From NCBI GenBank assembly GCA_019247495.1, contig JAFAOU010000075.1, positions 1 to 64,000 of the forward strand: a stretch of 64,000 nt of DNA, written 5' to 3'. The position numbers were made by a program, and so were the translations under genes. The DNA is from Acidobacteriota bacterium. Lineage in GTDB: Bacteria; Acidobacteriota; Thermoanaerobaculia; Gp7-AA8. Each line of letters begins with the position of its first letter. Position 1 is the first letter of the stretch. Positions 63,109 to 64,000 of the stretch are shown one piece after another. The notes beneath the pieces are model-generated. The model had not been told where the DNA came from. It searched no databases and saw only the letters and a list, made by a program, of their open reading frames with translations.

Positions 63109-63756
63109 ATGGCTCAGATTTTCCACCGTAGCGCCAACACTCTTGCCCGCGTCACGATCTTCGGCGCTGTATTCGCCGTGGCATTCGTGCTGTGGGCGAT
63201 CGGCGGCGTGGTCCGTTCGCCGTATGCGACCGATCAGGGGATCGAGCGCGAGCAGCCGGTTCCGTTCAGCCATCAGCACCACGCCGGCGGGCTCGGGATT
63301 GACTGCCGCTATTGCCACACGTCAGTTGAGACATCGAACTTCGCGGGCATCCCGCCGACGCAAACCTGCATGAACTGCCATTCGCAAATCTGGACGAACG
63401 CCGAGATGCTCGAGCCGGTGCGCGCCAGCTTCGCGACCGGAAAACCGATCGTCTGGTCGCGCGTGCACCGGCTGCCCGACTTCGTTCATTTCAATCACTC
63501 GATTCACGTCAGCAAAGGAATTGGATGCGCGAGCTGCCACGGCCGCATCGACATGATGCCGCTGACGTATCAGGCCTCGCCGCTGACGATGGAGTGGTGT
63601 CTGAGCTGCCACCGCGCTCCGGAGAAGTTCGTCCGCCCGCGCAATCAGGTCTTCAACATGGCCTACATCACGAACGATCAGGAGCGCATCGGCCCGAAGC
63701 TGGTGCGCGAGTACAACATTCAGAAGTTGACGAATTGCTCGACATGTCATTACTAG
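63109..63756 (+). CDS. actA: Alternative complex III pentahaem cytochrome c subunit ActA
   Basis: 215 residues with an N-terminal anchor (VTIFGAVFAVAFVLWAIGGV) and five haem motifs: CRYCH, CMNCH, CASCH, CLSCH, CSTCH. FSHQHHAGGLGIDCRYCH and FNHSIHVSKGIGCASCH are typical of the ActA/cytochrome c7-like family. It is the periplasmic electron-transfer subunit of the quinol:cytochrome c oxidoreductase ACIII, which replaces the bc1 complex. The ActB gene follows. Maturation needs the ccm genes at 29-36 kb. Confidence 0.92.
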   Translation: MAQIFHRSANTLARVTIFGAVFAVAFVLWAIGGVVRSPYATDQGIEREQPVPFSHQHHAGGLGIDCRYCHTSVETSNFAGIPPTQTCMNCHSQIWTNAEMLEPVRASFATGKPIVWSRVHRLPDFVHFNHSIHVSKGIGCASCHGRIDMMPLTYQASPLTMEWCLSCHRAPEKFVRPRNQVFNMAYITNDQERIGPKLVREYNIQKLTNCSTCHY

Positions 63757-63760
63757 AAGA

Positions 63761-63842
63761 GGGTGTCGGGTGTCGCGTGTCGGGTGTCGGGAAAATCCGA
63801 CCCTCCGGTCCCGACAGCCGACAGCCGACAGCCGACAGCCCG
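63761..63842. repeat. Tandem-heptamer hairpin, TGTCGGG/CCGACAG type
   Basis: The left arm is GGGTGTC/GGGTGTC/GCGTGTC/GGGTGTC/GGG; the right arm is CCGACAGCCGACAGCCGACAGCCGACAGCC. It fills the actA-actB spacer, leaving only 8 nt before the actB ATG. Confidence 0.93.
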
Positions 63843-63850
63843 GTTAAACC

Positions 63851-64000
63851 ATGAGCGACAACAACGACCTAACCCTCGCCAGTTTCAAAAAACGCCTCGG
63901 CCCCGAGTATTGGCGGAGCCTCGAGGAGCTGTCGCGCGAGGATTTCGAGCAGGTCGTGGAGACGGAGTTTCCGGCCGGTGCTCTGGCGCTGGAGCGCGGC
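63851..64000 (+). CDS. actB: ActB, molybdopterin/Fe-S-type subunit of alternative complex III (partial)
   Basis: The first 50 codons only, cut by the window end. The N terminus SDNNDLTLASFKKRLGPEYW, with YWRSLEELSRED and VETEFPAGALALE, matches the start of ActB, whose full form has a molybdopterin-oxidoreductase-like and an Fe-S ferredoxin-like part and is usually near 1000 residues. Identification depends on this short N terminus and on its position after actA. Confidence 0.8.
   Translation, partial: MSDNNDLTLASFKKRLGPEYWRSLEELSREDFEQVVETEFPAGALALERG

Overview
The window is a 64 kb chromosomal segment of a high-G+C, Gram-negative bacterium. Lipoprotein signals, an OmpA-type protein, an SmpA/BamE-like lipoprotein, System I cytochrome c maturation and the start of an alternative complex III locus show the Gram-negative envelope. 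The abundance of M28/M13 metallopeptidases, the multihaem cytochromes and the many tandem-unit intergenic hairpins suggest Acidobacteriota or a neighbouring phylum. That placement is an inference from gene content; no 16S rRNA gene is present, and I saw no tRNA gene or CRISPR array.

Layout. (1) 1-8.4 kb: the end of the spc operon and the alpha operon (rplR-rpsE-rpmD-rplO-secY-adk-map-infA-rpmJ-rpsM-rpsK-rpsD-rpoA-rplQ), all on the + strand and closed by a clear terminator. Five spacers in it hold hairpins built from 7-nt units. (2) 8.5-10.9 kb: an island of visibly lower G+C with a tightly overlapping three-gene minus-strand operon: a soluble GT51 transglycosylase-like protein, a small protein with an E-x-K nuclease-like motif, and a protein ending in LysM. 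I do not recognise this trio, and it is the best candidate for an undescribed system. (3) 10.9-29.2 kb: single genes and small operons. These include a membrane M28 peptidase, a DUF4097 protein, a DUF5995 protein, an ABC-F ATPase, a glutamine-synthetase-like/aldehyde dehydrogenase/SDR cluster resembling gamma-glutamyl-polyamine catabolism, two single-domain response regulators with a SemiSWEET protein, a PfpI protein, an isochorismatase-fold hydrolase, and a HEAT-repeat/cyclophilin fusion lipoprotein. (4) 29.2-36.4 kb: a complete ccmABCDEFGHI set with mostly overlapping start and stop codons. (5) 36.6-63 kb: a deoxyhypusine-synthase-like enzyme, an M28-PDZ-propeller protease, CuZn superoxide dismutase, a flavin disulfide reductase, a seven-haem cytochrome with TPR repeats, an ORF6N protein, an OmpA lipoprotein, an M13 peptidase, GDPD and YjbQ, a Ser/Thr kinase pair, a hybrid histidine kinase divergent from a REC-REC protein, a membrane pyrophosphatase and a DUF502 protein. 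(6) 63.1 kb to the end: the start of an alternative complex III operon (pentahaem ActA, then the first 50 codons of ActB).

Two genome-scale patterns stand out. First, palindromic elements made of 7- or 8-nt tandem units, in several unrelated sequence families, sit in many gene boundaries. A separate family of roughly 155-235 nt beginning CTGTCATCCTGAG occurs five times. A few palindromes lie inside genes, in ccmI and in an SmpA-like lipoprotein. Second, many monocistronic genes have a TANNNT box only 6-10 nt before a start codon that lacks a Shine-Dalgarno sequence, which suggests widespread leaderless transcription. The two patterns help to correct start codons that would otherwise be drawn through repeat DNA.
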